A stretch of DNA of 64,000 nucleotides, from NCBI RefSeq assembly GCF_000321225.1, contig NW_004451517.1, positions 558,001 to 622,000 on the forward strand. The letters are read 5' to 3'. Position numbers and translations under genes: made by a program. The stretch is from Odobenus rosmarus divergens (lineage: Eukaryota > Chordata > Mammalia > Carnivora > Odobenidae). A model generated the notes under the pieces. The model searched no databases and was not told the DNA's origin. It saw only the letters and a list, made by a program, of their open reading frames with translations. Positions within the stretch are counted from its first letter, which is position 1. Each line of letters begins with the position of its first letter. Positions 22,572-33,310 of this stretch are shown here, piece after piece.

Positions 22572-23117
22572 AATACATCTTAATTATGGCAAGGCAAAAT
22601 GGGAAGGAAGAAAAATCTCTGAGTACCTCAACATTAAATCAATCCATGGAGCCTTTCACCAGAAGAAAAAGATGTACCAGAAAATTCGAGAATCACAGGC
22701 GCTTCTGGGATTTGAGGCAAAGCTCTACCTGGCTGAGCGACAGCCCACAAGCAAGGGGACATTAGCAATGTCCTTACGGCGAGACCACAGTCAGACCTCC
22801 GAGACCCATTCACTCTATTTTTATTCAGCAGCAAATCAAGAATTCTCCCAAAATAGCAGGAATGAAGATTTGTACTTTAAGATCCCTCACGCTCTCTGAA
22901 GAATGTTGTCCCATCTGTGTGTGACAGCTGGAGCTGCAGCAGCTTCTCGTGACCATGAGGGGACAAGCCGGTCTGCAGTAGATCGGGCAGAGCCAAGAAG
23001 ACTCTGGATCCATCAACGGTTCCCAGGGACACTGATCCCAAGCGGGGCTGCCTGTCAGTGGTCATCACATTCCAGGAGGAAAATCCACTTTGTTATTGGT
23101 TCTGTTGTTGTTGTTGA

Positions 23118-23284
23118 TCAAGAGAGGGAGCAGGGAGGGGCCGAGAGAGGAGAGAGAGAATCTTAAGCAGGCTCCACGCCCTATGCAGAGCCCCATGCGG
23201 GGCTCCATCTCACGACCCTGAGACCATGACCTGACCCGAAATCAAGAGTCAGACACCCAACCGACTGAACCACCCAGGCGCCCC
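23118..23284 (-). mobile_element. Older-subfamily Can-SINE inside duplication copy 2
   Basis: Duplicate of the element at 21519-21685. Confidence 0.85.
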
Positions 23285-23529
23285 TGCTTTCTTATTGTTT
23301 GATCCACTTTTAATTGACTGCCTTGTGACCTGCTGTCAGACGTATTCTCACCGATGAAACAGCAGGCCCTGTGTCATAGACCCGCTGCGAGAATTAAGTG
23401 AGGTAACGGTGTTTGTAAAGCAACTTGCCCAGTCCTTAGTCCTCAAGTGTTTGACCGACATCAGCCCTAGGTGGCTGGAACACAGAAGCCCTTTCACGTC
23501 GCACCTGTGACAGAGCTCAAGGTAGATTA

Positions 23530-23755
23530 GACACCCTCACAGAGCACATACTACATGGAAGGCTCCGGTCCGTACTCGGTGTGTGCTATTGCACTGAGTC
23601 CTCATAAAGGGCCTTTGAGGTGGTGCTGGCATAGCCTTCTTTTTACAGATCAGGCAGTGGAGGTGCAGAGAGGTTAAGGAACTTACCCTCACGTCCCCAG
23701 CAAGAAAGTAGTGGAGCTGGGACTTGAACCCGGGCCCATCTCCCAAACTCCAGAG
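23530..23755 (-). repeat. MIR SINE, antisense
   Basis: Inverted MIR with tgcagagaggttaaggaact and gagctgggacttgaacccgg. Confidence 0.75.
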
Positions 23756-25755
23756 CATCTCCCCTGTGGGAGACAGCTTCTCCTGGGACAGGAATCCTGC
23801 TGTTTCCCCGTCCCCGGTGGAATGCTTTCTCAGGATCAATGAACCCTGCAGAGGGACATTGCCCTGGGCTCCTGGAGGTCCCAGCTCAGGGCCTCGGTGC
23901 ACGTCACTGCTCCTCCCTGTCTCTGCTTGGTCCCAAGGCACTCCCCAGAGATGCAGGAAGAGCCAAAAACCCCTGGCTCGGCTGTCTTGCTAATAGAATT
24001 AGAATGTTCTGGTCAAGATGGATTCCTTTTGGGGATGGCCAAGCCAGCCACGTACTCAGCTGCTCGAGGCAGAGGACAAACATGATGTGTCATCCGGGAC
24101 TGGCTACGGCAGCTGACACTTGTCCTTCGATCCTCGGGGCTGGGTGTGCAAAGAGGGGCCTGGGCTTTGCACGCCAAATCCAACTTCGCTGAGGGAGTAT
24201 TAGTAATTGTTGATAACTTTGGGCTCCCCGCCCACGTCTCTGTCATTTCCCGTCCTCTCCTGAGGTGACTCTCAGTGTCAGCTCGCAGACCTCAGTCCCC
24301 GGGACAGGGTGTCCCTTCCCCGAATCAGCCCGTGAAGGGAGAGCAGGGTGCTGCTCTGTGGAGGGACCCCTAGTGTTCTTCTTCTTCGATCTCGGAACAC
24401 CACCTGCGTAAGGGAATTCCACAGACCGGGGGCGGGGGGGGGATCCTCATCAGACACTGTTTCTGTGGGCTTTGAACTTCGATCCCTGGCTCTCGGGGGA
24501 TTTCCTTGATCAGCTTCATCCTGGACACCGCATGGCCGATTCTCTGGGGAGCGCTAGAACCAGAAACGAATGCAGTCACCACCCAGCTCCCTGGGGGCTT
24601 CGGCAAAGGCAGAGGGGCTGGGAGGCCATCAGCCAAAGCCACGGCCCGCGGATGACAGCGTCCTGCAGGGCGCCGCTTGTGTGCCTCATGACTCAATGTC
24701 GGGAGATAATTGCACACAGATCTGTTTTCCTTTTTTTCTTATCTAGTTATCGGCCACTCTAAGATACCCACCCTCTTCTGCATGATTTGCAACCAGGGAA
24801 GCCGTCCATTTTGTCATGTGCTTGTAAATTCCTGTCTCAGTTAGCTTCTCATCCCGTCCGGCTGCTGCAGCCGGGGGTGGGGGGACCGCATCTGCATTTT
24901 GACCCAGTTGCGCATTCCATCTTGGGGGTCTAGCTTCTTCTGTGCTAGTCACAGACGGATGACATCATATTTTGGGTTGTGCTGATCTTTCTGCCACTCA
25001 CTCAAGGGTAGACAAAATATAGGATTCGAGAGGCACCTTTCCCAGGTCGACTAAGCAGGCTGGTGAGGTGCAGGTGGACAATCTCTGCTGGGGGCTGGTT
25101 CCCTGTCTTCACACTGTGCCTTAGGCTCTGAAAGCCTGAGCAAGCAGGTGTGCTATGAGGCTTCTACCTCCCCAGGCCAAGCCCATCAGCCATCTCTCCC
25201 TCTTGGCATTTCAAAACCCCTACTATAACTTTCCCTTCTGTGTGATGGCATTTAATTTTACCAAAGTGTGACAGAGTCACAAATACGTTCCCTTTGGAAC
25301 TTTTCTCACTGCCCCACTCCTTCTAAAAATTCCACGTTTTCAAACAAACTCTAAGTCATTCCCCTTTGGCTCCTGTTCTTCTCTCGTCCTCTGGGCTGCG
25401 GTGTTTTTCTTCATACCACCATTTGGCATTGGATTACATCTGATTCTGTATCTGACTCTCGGTTTGCTATGGTTTCCTCCCACTGCAATGGAAGCATCAG
25501 GACAGAGGCCTTGCAAGGCTTTCGGGTGCTCCATTCCCGGTGTCTAGAATAGGACCCTTGGCGTTGCAGGAACGCAACTGGTCCTTGATGATCAATGGCA
25601 TGGATCCATTCAGTAAATACGAAGTAGTGAAAGTCCTGTGGTGTGTGGCAGGTACTGAGGTCAAATGCTCCAAGTTACGGATGGCTGGATGAGACGCCCT
25701 GCCATGTGTGTGTTGCACATCCGTTACCATGTTGAACTGGAGAGCCTCAAGGCAT
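23756..25755. other. Intergenic, no recognisable feature
   Basis: No repeat family, RNA gene or plausible exon was recognised. The overlapping open frames on both strands match nothing known to me. Confidence 0.45.
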
Positions 25756-25759
25756 GCAA

Positions 25760-26000
25760 TCTGTGAGCTGGTCTCTACTGTCCAACTGCCTGGGTTCAAG
25801 TCTGCCCCTAGCACTTGCTACATCTGTGTCCTTGGGCAAGTTGCTCAGGCCCCCCGGTATCATTTTCCTCATCTGTAAATCTCCCTCATGTGGGGATAAT
25901 GTTAGTACCCATCTCCCTGGGACACCGTCCAGATGAAATAAGGTAATGCATGTAGCACACTTAGATGTTCTATGCCGGGTCTAGGCTCAGCAAAGGCAGC
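25760..26000 (+). repeat. MIR SINE, sense
   Basis: MIR phrases: ctgcctgggttcaagtctgc, ttgggcaagttgctcaggcc and ttttcctcatctgtaaatct. Confidence 0.8.
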
Positions 26001-27045
26001 CGTTACTAATCCTTACAGCGGCCTCACTAAGCAGGAACCACTATGCTCCCCATTTAGCAGATTGGGAAACTAAGCAAGCTTGTAAGCAGACAGAGCCAAA
26101 CAAGGGGCACCCTGCCCTCAGCGGGTTTGCAGTTAAGTATGGAGGGAGGAGACAACTGCGCGCAAAAAAAAAACAAAAACAAAAACACAAAACAACTGAG
26201 CTCTGCACTGCATTGCACTTAAGAAAAGTCAAATGCAGGCAATGTGCTTCAGATCGCATTCCTTACAGAAGGACTGGTTACAAAGCCTACACTCAGGTCA
26301 CAGCACTATACTCCATGGCTTCCAGAATGCCTTGGACTGACTTCCGCGTCATTCCAAGAGAATCCCCAGTTATGCAAGAACATGGGTTGGGGTGTGACCT
26401 CTGTATCAAGTGGTGTTAAATATTTTACACAAATAGCAGGATGTTTGAAGAGCGCTCTGTGAACGGAGGAGGCTTTGTAAGAGACCTCACCACCCAGCAG
26501 CATCCCCAGTGACAGCTTAGGGTAAGTGCCCTGTTCCAGTTCATTTACAGGCTAAGTTTGGTGATGCGGTTTCCTGGTGTCCTCTAGCGAATGTCTATTC
26601 ATTGACTGTGTTCCATTTCTGCTGTAAGGATGCTGAACCTGGGGGCCGAGAAGACACAAAGCATAGTTCCCACGTGCTTCTGATTCCTTCAGCTGAGATG
26701 AAATTCTCCTTGCAAGACAAGGCTGCTTGCTACAGCCACACCAAAGAGAAGCTCCAGGCCTTGCACAGCAAGCTGAAACCTGCCTGAGACTAAGGGCCTA
26801 TGAGGGGTAGTCATTACCTGGTCCTGGCCTTTGAATCTTGCCGGTGGTGGTATTTATATTCTTAAAATGTGGCTGAGCAGACAGGCATTTCCTTGAGGGG
26901 TGGGCCTTGTCTGAAGAGTTGTCACCAGCCAACAGTGTCTCCAAATGACTCCATGGAGACAGCCAGGGAGATGGTTCAAGGTCACCAAAGGCTATGGGCA
27001 TCCATGGGCCATGTGGTGGGAAGAGGAAAAAAAGGCTAGCAGTAA
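26001..27045. other. Intergenic, mostly unassigned
   Basis: A short A-rich (AAAAAC)n tract lies near 26165-26192. Nothing else was identified. Confidence 0.45.
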
Positions 27046-27240
27046 CAGTCCACGTTGATGAGTACTTCCTATGCACGATGCATTGTGCACAACTGATTTA
27101 TAAGACTCATCATGAACAGGAATTATTATTCCTGCTTTATAGAAAAGCAAAGTGAGTCTCAGAGAGGTTAAGTCACACAGCGGGGATGCCGGATATCTGA
27201 AGTCTGGGAATGTTTGATTCCAAATTCGATACTCTTACCC
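27046..27240 (-). repeat. MIR SINE, antisense
   Basis: Inverted MIR: ctcagagaggttaagtcaca, with a degenerate start at tgatgagtacttcctatgc. Confidence 0.65.
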
Positions 27241-27519
27241 TTAATTGGCTCATGATTTTTCCTCTTATAAAAAACAGGAAAGAAGACAGCCTCAGGAGAA
27301 GAGGGAGAAGACTGGGAGGGGACAAGAGAATCAGAGGAAGAAAGGAGTGCAGGTGTTAGGGAGGGGGGTCGGGTGGCCTTGGTGATTTGCACAGGCCTCC
27401 CAGAGGAGCCCAAGCCTGTTGGGCAGGAGTGTCAGCTTGCAGCCAGCTGCAGAACTCCCAGAAGAAATCAAGGAGGTGTGGCCACAGAAGCTACTTCAAA
27501 AGCAACTCTGTGTGTTCTG

Positions 27520-27905
27520 CCTCTGGTGTCAGCAGGACACTTTAGGTTGCAAGTGACAGAAAACCTAATCAAACCAGCTTAACAGAAAAACCGAAAGATA
27601 AATATTGGCTCCCTCACTTAAAAGTCCAGAGTAGACGACTTCAGGTACGGCTGAGTCCAGGGGCTCCAACAATGCTTCTCTCTGTGTGGTCTCCTTTTTT
27701 AGGCAGGCGCTCTCCCGAAAGATGGTGTCAGCAGCTCCAGGCTTGTGTCCAATTGTCTCAGCAACTCCAGTGGAAAGAAGTGCCCGTCTCACAAGAGTTC
27801 CAACAGAAACGTGGGGACTGACTGAGTGGCGCTGACTCTCACTAACCTTGCCGAGTCATGTGTCTGTTCTTGAACCAATCACTTTGGCCACAGAGGGATG
27901 CCGTG
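27520..27905 (+). repeat. Diverged interspersed repeat, unassigned
   Basis: Contains ggttgcaagtgacagaaaac, tattggctccctcacttaaa and cagcagctccaggcttgtgt, a pattern seen widely in mammals. It is related to 15868-16280. Confidence 0.45.
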
Positions 27906-28061
27906 CTCTGATTGGCTCACCCATAGAGAGCCAGAGCCAGCCCGACCAGAGCTCCCTGGACTCAGAGGAGGGTGTGTCTCCAAGAGAAATTTCCAGAAAA
28001 GAAGTGTTAAGCTTACCAAGGAGAGAAGATAAAAACATCAAATGTCCTCTTACAAAGCTTT

Positions 28062-28181
28062 TTTTTTTTTTTTTTTAATGTATTTTTAGGTAATTTTTAA
28101 GTACACCCACCATGGGGCTCGAATTCAAAACCCCAAGATGGAGAGTCACGTGCTCTACTGCTGGAACCAGCCAGGCGCCCC
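28062..28181 (-). mobile_element. Can-SINE, short old copy
   Basis: Poly-T start, then the diverged body ggggctcgaattcaaaaccc and the left end ccagccaggcgcccc. It resembles the copy in SPO11 intron 5. Confidence 0.85.
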
Positions 28182-29435
28182 AAGCTTTGTCCTGTTATAG
28201 AACAATCTCTGATAATATCTTCTCTTTGCCATTTCTGTTCTCACCACTGTAGGTACAGTAACTCTGCCGTAACCCCCGACTGCTCACGTGCTTGCCATCT
28301 CGCACAAACCAGAAGGCAGGAGGCTCTTCCGAAGGAGCTGCTCCGGTGTCATCCGTCCCAACTACCTGCACACGCCTTCAACAATATTTTCTCCTCTGTT
28401 TATAAAGGAACACATGGCCGTGTTGGGAAATACAACGAAAAAGAAAAAAAAATTACCCATAATCTCACACTCAGAGGCTGCCATCCATATTCCATTCTAG
28501 TGGCTTTCCTATGTACTATAGAGATTTTCTCTATAGCTGAGGTCATGTAAAGTATTTAAGGGTGTGCGCAGCGCCTTCCCCTTAGTAGTATAACCACTTC
28601 CCTGATGAGAAGAGGGGTTCTGCTTCACGCAGACGAAAGAGTAGATGTTGATGCTGTGCGGGGAAGCTGGAGCTGGTGCGCCCAGTTAAGACAATGCGGA
28701 TTATGACCTGCGGAATGGGGCGGGCAGGGAGCTCCCCCAGCATCTGAGCTGCCGCTTTGGGGAAGTGAGAACCACAGGGTCGTCTTGATGGGAGGTGCAG
28801 TTGCAGTACACCCACACCAAGGAAGCAAAGTCACCAGATTTATTACTTACAGATCCCAGGAATGGAGGAGCGCAATGAGCTGGGAGAAGGGCAATCATCC
28901 ATCCCTGGTCCCGAGCGAGCCAGGTGGCGAGCACTTATTGCTTAGAAGGGGTTTTGGGGTGGAGGTCACTAAATTTTCATGAGCTTAACTCTAAGCAGTT
29001 ATATTAAAAGGGGCCCCGGGGAAAGCAAAGCAGGAACTTCTGGCAGAATCCTCAACTCAGGTCCTTATCTAACTGTCCAGACTGGGTGTGAGCAAGCTTG
29101 TCATACTGTAAAATGCCAGGACAGCAACTCAGAGAAACAAAAATTGTCCTCATCATAGGTACTTAGGGCTCAGTCCCTCGTTCCTACTTCCAGCCTTCAG
29201 CCCTGCTGGAAGATGCACTGGCCATTCAGCCTTTCTGACCCTCTGTCCTGTTGCCTTGATTCCTGTCCTTCTCTGAGGCTGCGTCCCTGTGCCGTCCTCC
29301 ATCAGGTGTCCTCTGTGTTTTCTGGCCAGGGGCAGGTTTACCTTCCTCTCCCCTCTTACTACAACCTCATGTGTGGCTTTGGCCTGCCTTGTCTTAGGGT
29401 TATCTGGACCACATGTCCACCCTCCCCCTCCAGGC
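28182..29435. other. Intergenic, no recognisable feature
   Basis: No repeat, exon or RNA gene was supportable. Confidence 0.45.
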
Positions 29436-29439
29436 TGGA

Positions 29440-29945
29440 CCTTAGGCGGTGGTTACTTAATGAGCATCTATCTGCGGGGTAGGGGGCACTGCAGAGAACA
29501 AACAGACATGGTCCTGCCCTTGTGAAGTTTATAGTTTAAGTTGGTGGACGGACATTACCAATCACACAAAATAATGATGGAAAAGGGAGAAGTGTTCTGG
29601 ACCTTGAGGGCATGTTTAATGGGGGGGGGCACTTGATTTCCTCTGGGGAACCAGGGAAGATTTCATGGAGGAGGTGACACCTGAGCTGAGGTCTGAAGAG
29701 GAGTTACCTGGCCCAAGAGGCAGAGAAGAGAGCTCCAGGCAAAAGGAGCATGTGCAAATGCCCTGGGGAAAGCATGGTGATGTCAGACGGTGGGCGAGGC
29801 TGGAGAGCTGGAGAGGGGGGATAGGGGAAGATGGAGAGTGGGGAAGGGGGCCAGAGAGGACCATGGGCAAAGGCATGCAGTACCCTGGGGGCCTGGTGAG
29901 AATTTTGGTCCTTGTTCTAAGAGCAGGAGTGAGGTAGGGATTGGA
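29440..29945 (-). repeat. L2 LINE, antisense
   Basis: Reverse complement of L2: agacatggtcctgcccttgt, ttcatggaggaggtgacacc, and gcatgtgcaaatgccctggg. A long collinear copy. Confidence 0.75.
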
Positions 29946-29954
29946 ATGATCAGA

Positions 29955-30065
29955 ATTACATAGTATCAATGAAGTATCATAGTGTATCCATAGAGTATTG
30001 TACTGTATAAGTGGAGTATCATAGAATCACATATCAATAGAATATCATAGTGTATTGTCCTGTAT
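29955..30065. repeat. Degenerate AT-rich tandem repeat
   Basis: Two imperfect units share agtatcatag, agtattgtactgtata and tatcatagtgtat. The origin is unknown. Confidence 0.5.
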
Positions 30066-30685
30066 AGTAACCAATCTTTTGTAGCCTACTCAGGAAGTGA
30101 CATCCCACATCATAGGCCAGTCAGTCCCTACTCAAGGGGAAGGGGTTCCACAAAGACGTGAATACCAGAAGATGGGGTTCATGGGGGCATCTCGGAGCCT
30201 GCCGTCTACACCCCAGCACTGAAGATTTAGGGCAAACAAAAGGATGAGCTCTTTGGCTAAATATTTCTAATCTTGGGAAAGGAGAAGTGCAAGGTCCTGT
30301 AGAGGAGGATGTCTTAACACAGAAATGGTTTTCACGTGTCCTGTGGCACCCAGTGACTGGCCGCAAGGCAGCAGACTGAGAGGGCTCCTCAAGCCTTCCT
30401 CAGTCCTGCAACCCCAAGAGAACATCCCCTGGCTGATTCAGCTCTGGGACAAGCAAGGGGACCTGCGCCAAAGTCCCCACTATAGAAGGGTCTTCCTTCC
30501 AATTCCCAGTGAAATGCAAAGAATTCACCAAGTCTCCATCAGAAGAACATTGATTTTCTTCACATGAAAGTTTCAGTCTGTGCTCTTTGGAGTCACAAGA
30601 TAAAAATGAGGTTTTATGGTCAGTTAGCTCATTGATAGACATTGGTCTGAATAATTACAGGAACACTCCTTAACAGCTTTATAAG
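30066..30685. other. Intergenic, no recognisable feature
   Basis: Nothing supportable was seen on either strand. Confidence 0.45.
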
Positions 30686-30689
30686 GAAA

Positions 30690-30915
30690 CCCAAATTGTT
30701 TCCTTCTGATTTTGAAAATTTTCAGATATACAAAAATGGAAAAAATTATACAGTGAACATCCATATCCCCATGGTCTCGGTTCTGTAATTAACATTTTAC
30801 TCAACTTGCTTTTTCTCATACCTGTCCATCTCTCCATCCCTCTTCCCATCCACCATTCCATCTACTTTTTGGTGATTCTTTCAAAGTGAGTTGCAGATAT
30901 TAGTATAAGGAAGTC
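30690..30915 (+). repeat. Ancient L1-type 3' fragment, sense
   Basis: Phrases typical of old L1 ends: cagtgaacatccatatcccc, tttggtgattctttcaaagt and gagttgcagatattagtata. Confidence 0.55.
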
Positions 30916-31139
30916 CAATTTTAAAAGGCATTCTGTAAAGTTTTCTATAAATGCTGAAATTCAATGGATTGAGGTTTTAGAGGATGAGGGTGGACAGTCC
31001 TATTATTCACTCATTTACATTTTTGGAAAAATTTGTTGTCACTGTCTTCTAGGGCAAAGCCTATCTATCTCTTTCCCCACTGACCTAAATTGCTCATCTG
31101 CCAGATTTTTGATCCAAGAATTTGCGTGCCTTTGCAAGT

Positions 31140-31655
31140 TAAAAGTGTATTCACTCATTCACTCGCTCATTCATTCATTCAAAATACCAGTTGAGGTCCC
31201 TTCAGGTGTCCGGCACTGTTGAAATCAAGGCAGGCATTTCAGTACTAGAACAGTTGAACAATGTGCTATATATGGAAAATGCTCAACAAACATCTGTTGG
31301 ACAACGAAATGAATCTCCCAAGAGCTTGCCAGCAATGACGTTCTTGGATATTGGTGGTTTATTTATTGTTTTGTGTTGTGATGGTTTCAACACATCATGA
31401 GCTGAAATTTCAGCTTCTACGTTTTGCAATAACAGTAGCTTGTATAAAAAGATGTGCACGTTACAAAGGTGTAAATTCCACAGCTTGTGATTTGTGTGAT
31501 TTGGCATAAATTATTTTAAAAAGCTCTGAGCTTCAGGATCTTGACTGTATAAAGGGGGATAATAGCCTAACCCCAGGTTGTTCAGAGATGAACTAAAGTG
31601 AGCGTAATGCTGAGTGCCCAGTGCCTGCTCGTAGAAAGCCCTCGATTACACTGGC
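31140..31655. repeat. L2 and MIR remnants
   Basis: (CATT)n-like tcattcattcattcaaaata at 31168-31187 resembles an inverted L2 terminus. MIR-like phrases (ttcagagatgaactaaagtg and cagtgcctgctcgtagaaag) lie at about 31510-31650. Weak. Confidence 0.4.
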
Positions 31656-32179
31656 TCAGGTTGTGCTCATGCCCAAGACAGCTGTGTGTCATCTCAGGGA
31701 TGCGGAATGGATGAAAGAGCAGGTGTGTCCCAGGGAGATGGGAAGGAGAGGATTTGACCACCTTGGTCCTCTGTACCCCCATCTGCTCTTTCCTCTCCCA
31801 CCCTCAAGTGGCTGCATTCCAAGGTCAGGGGTGGGGGTCCGTCTGCCAGTTCCCAGCACAGTCTCCCTGGTCTGGGCAGCCAGTGAGTCTCTCTGGGTGG
31901 CCAGAGTGGACAGATGCAGGGCACCACAGGTCCCATTCGTTGTTCGCCTGCACCTACCTCTGAACAGCAAAACATCTCCCAGCCACGCTCCCGGATCACC
32001 TACGTCAAAGTCACACTCGGTGCACTGAGGTTCCTTCTGCAAAGTACGGGACAGCCCTTTCCAGGTCACTGCAGTGGAATTTGACCCCCAGAGCCAGGCT
32101 CTGCCGCTTTCCAGAGTCAGACTATCCCATGGTTGGTTCCCACCAGCCTCTCAGGAGCTCAATCTCTGTCCTCCCCTGG

Positions 32180-32830
32180 GGCGTGCAATTATAGCTGTTT
32201 TCATTTCAATGTATCTTTATTGTTATATTGTTATTTTTAGATTACACAAGCCATATATTCTCATTTTTAAAATATTGAAATCTGAATGCCAAAGTAAATC
32301 CCTTTCCCCAGAAACGAGCCGTTTGTGAAAAATTCTTTAGGATTTTTTGTGTATCCTGACAATATTTTTTGAACAAACATGGGTAACACTGTACATATTA
32401 TTTTAATCACCTTTCTTTTTAAAGAGTTTTATTTATTTATTTATTTGAGAGAGGAAGAGAGGGCAGGGGGGAGGGGCAGAGGGAGAGGGAGAAGCAAACA
32501 CCCTGCAGAACAGGGAGCCCAACGCGTGGCTTGATCCCAGGACCCCGGGATCATGAACTGAGCAGAAGGCAGACGCTTAACCGACTGAGCCACCCAGGCA
32601 CTCTTTTAGGCACATCTTAGACATCGTTCCAAATCAAGTCCTTCTTTTTTAACAGCTGTGAAGAATCCGTTGTAGGGACAATCTGTAGTATATCATTCCC
32701 TCCGCTACAGGTAGGTATTGAGTGGCTTCTAATTCTTTGCTATTACAAACACTGCTGCAATGAACAGCCCTATGTCCATATTGGAAGGCACTGGAGGAAT
32801 CCTAAAACTGAAAGCTGGAATTCAGACTGG
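32180..32830 (+). repeat. Ancient L1-type 3' fragment, split by a Can-SINE
   Basis: Before the SINE: tgtgtatcctgacaatattt. After it: cacatcttagacatcgttcc and tacaaacactgctgcaatga, a typical old-L1 3' phrase. The halves appear collinear. Confidence 0.55.
32412..32603 (-). mobile_element. Can-SINE nested in L1 remnant
   Basis: A reverse-oriented full-length SINE from the T-rich end to the left end cacccaggcactc at 32603. Confidence 0.9.
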
Positions 32831-32859
32831 AAAAGCAGAATCAATGGGTCAATGAATAT

Positions 32860-33310
32860 CATAATATGAATCAAGCTCTTACTAGGACCTAGGCATGATT
32901 CAATGCTTTCTGTGTATTAATTTAACTTAATCCTTACAGAGATCTGTGCAACAGTCACTTTTAGCCCTGTTTACAGGTCTGAAAACTGAGGCACAGGTAA
33001 GTGAAGTAATTGCAATCACAGCTGGTAAGAAGTGTGTTTTAAATCTTGACCCATATTCCATCATTGACCCCCAGAAAGATCATATCCAAGTATTCTCCTG
33101 CCAACTGACCCTTTTCCCCTACTCTCCGACAAAAGCAGGTCATGGAGGACCATAGCCCATATTTATGGAGCGCTTCCAAAATGCTTTATGCATCATCCCA
33201 TTGTAGTCTTCACAACCACCTCCCTTCACCGATGGGGAAACCAAGGCACAGAGGCCAAACTGTTGTTGCTTAATATCACCCAGCTCGTACAAGGGGATTC
33301 GGGATTATGA
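32860..33310 (-). repeat. Two MIR fragments, antisense
   Basis: About 32870-33050 (gtctgaaaactgaggcacag) and 33150-33310 (gatggggaaaccaaggcaca). Confidence 0.6.

Larger units (their letters stand above)
21887..23486. repeat. 1600-bp tandem duplication, copy 2
   Basis: A near-identical repeat of 20287-21886. It ends where the right flank changes from cacagaa followed by tta to cacagaa followed by gcc. Confidence 0.97.
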
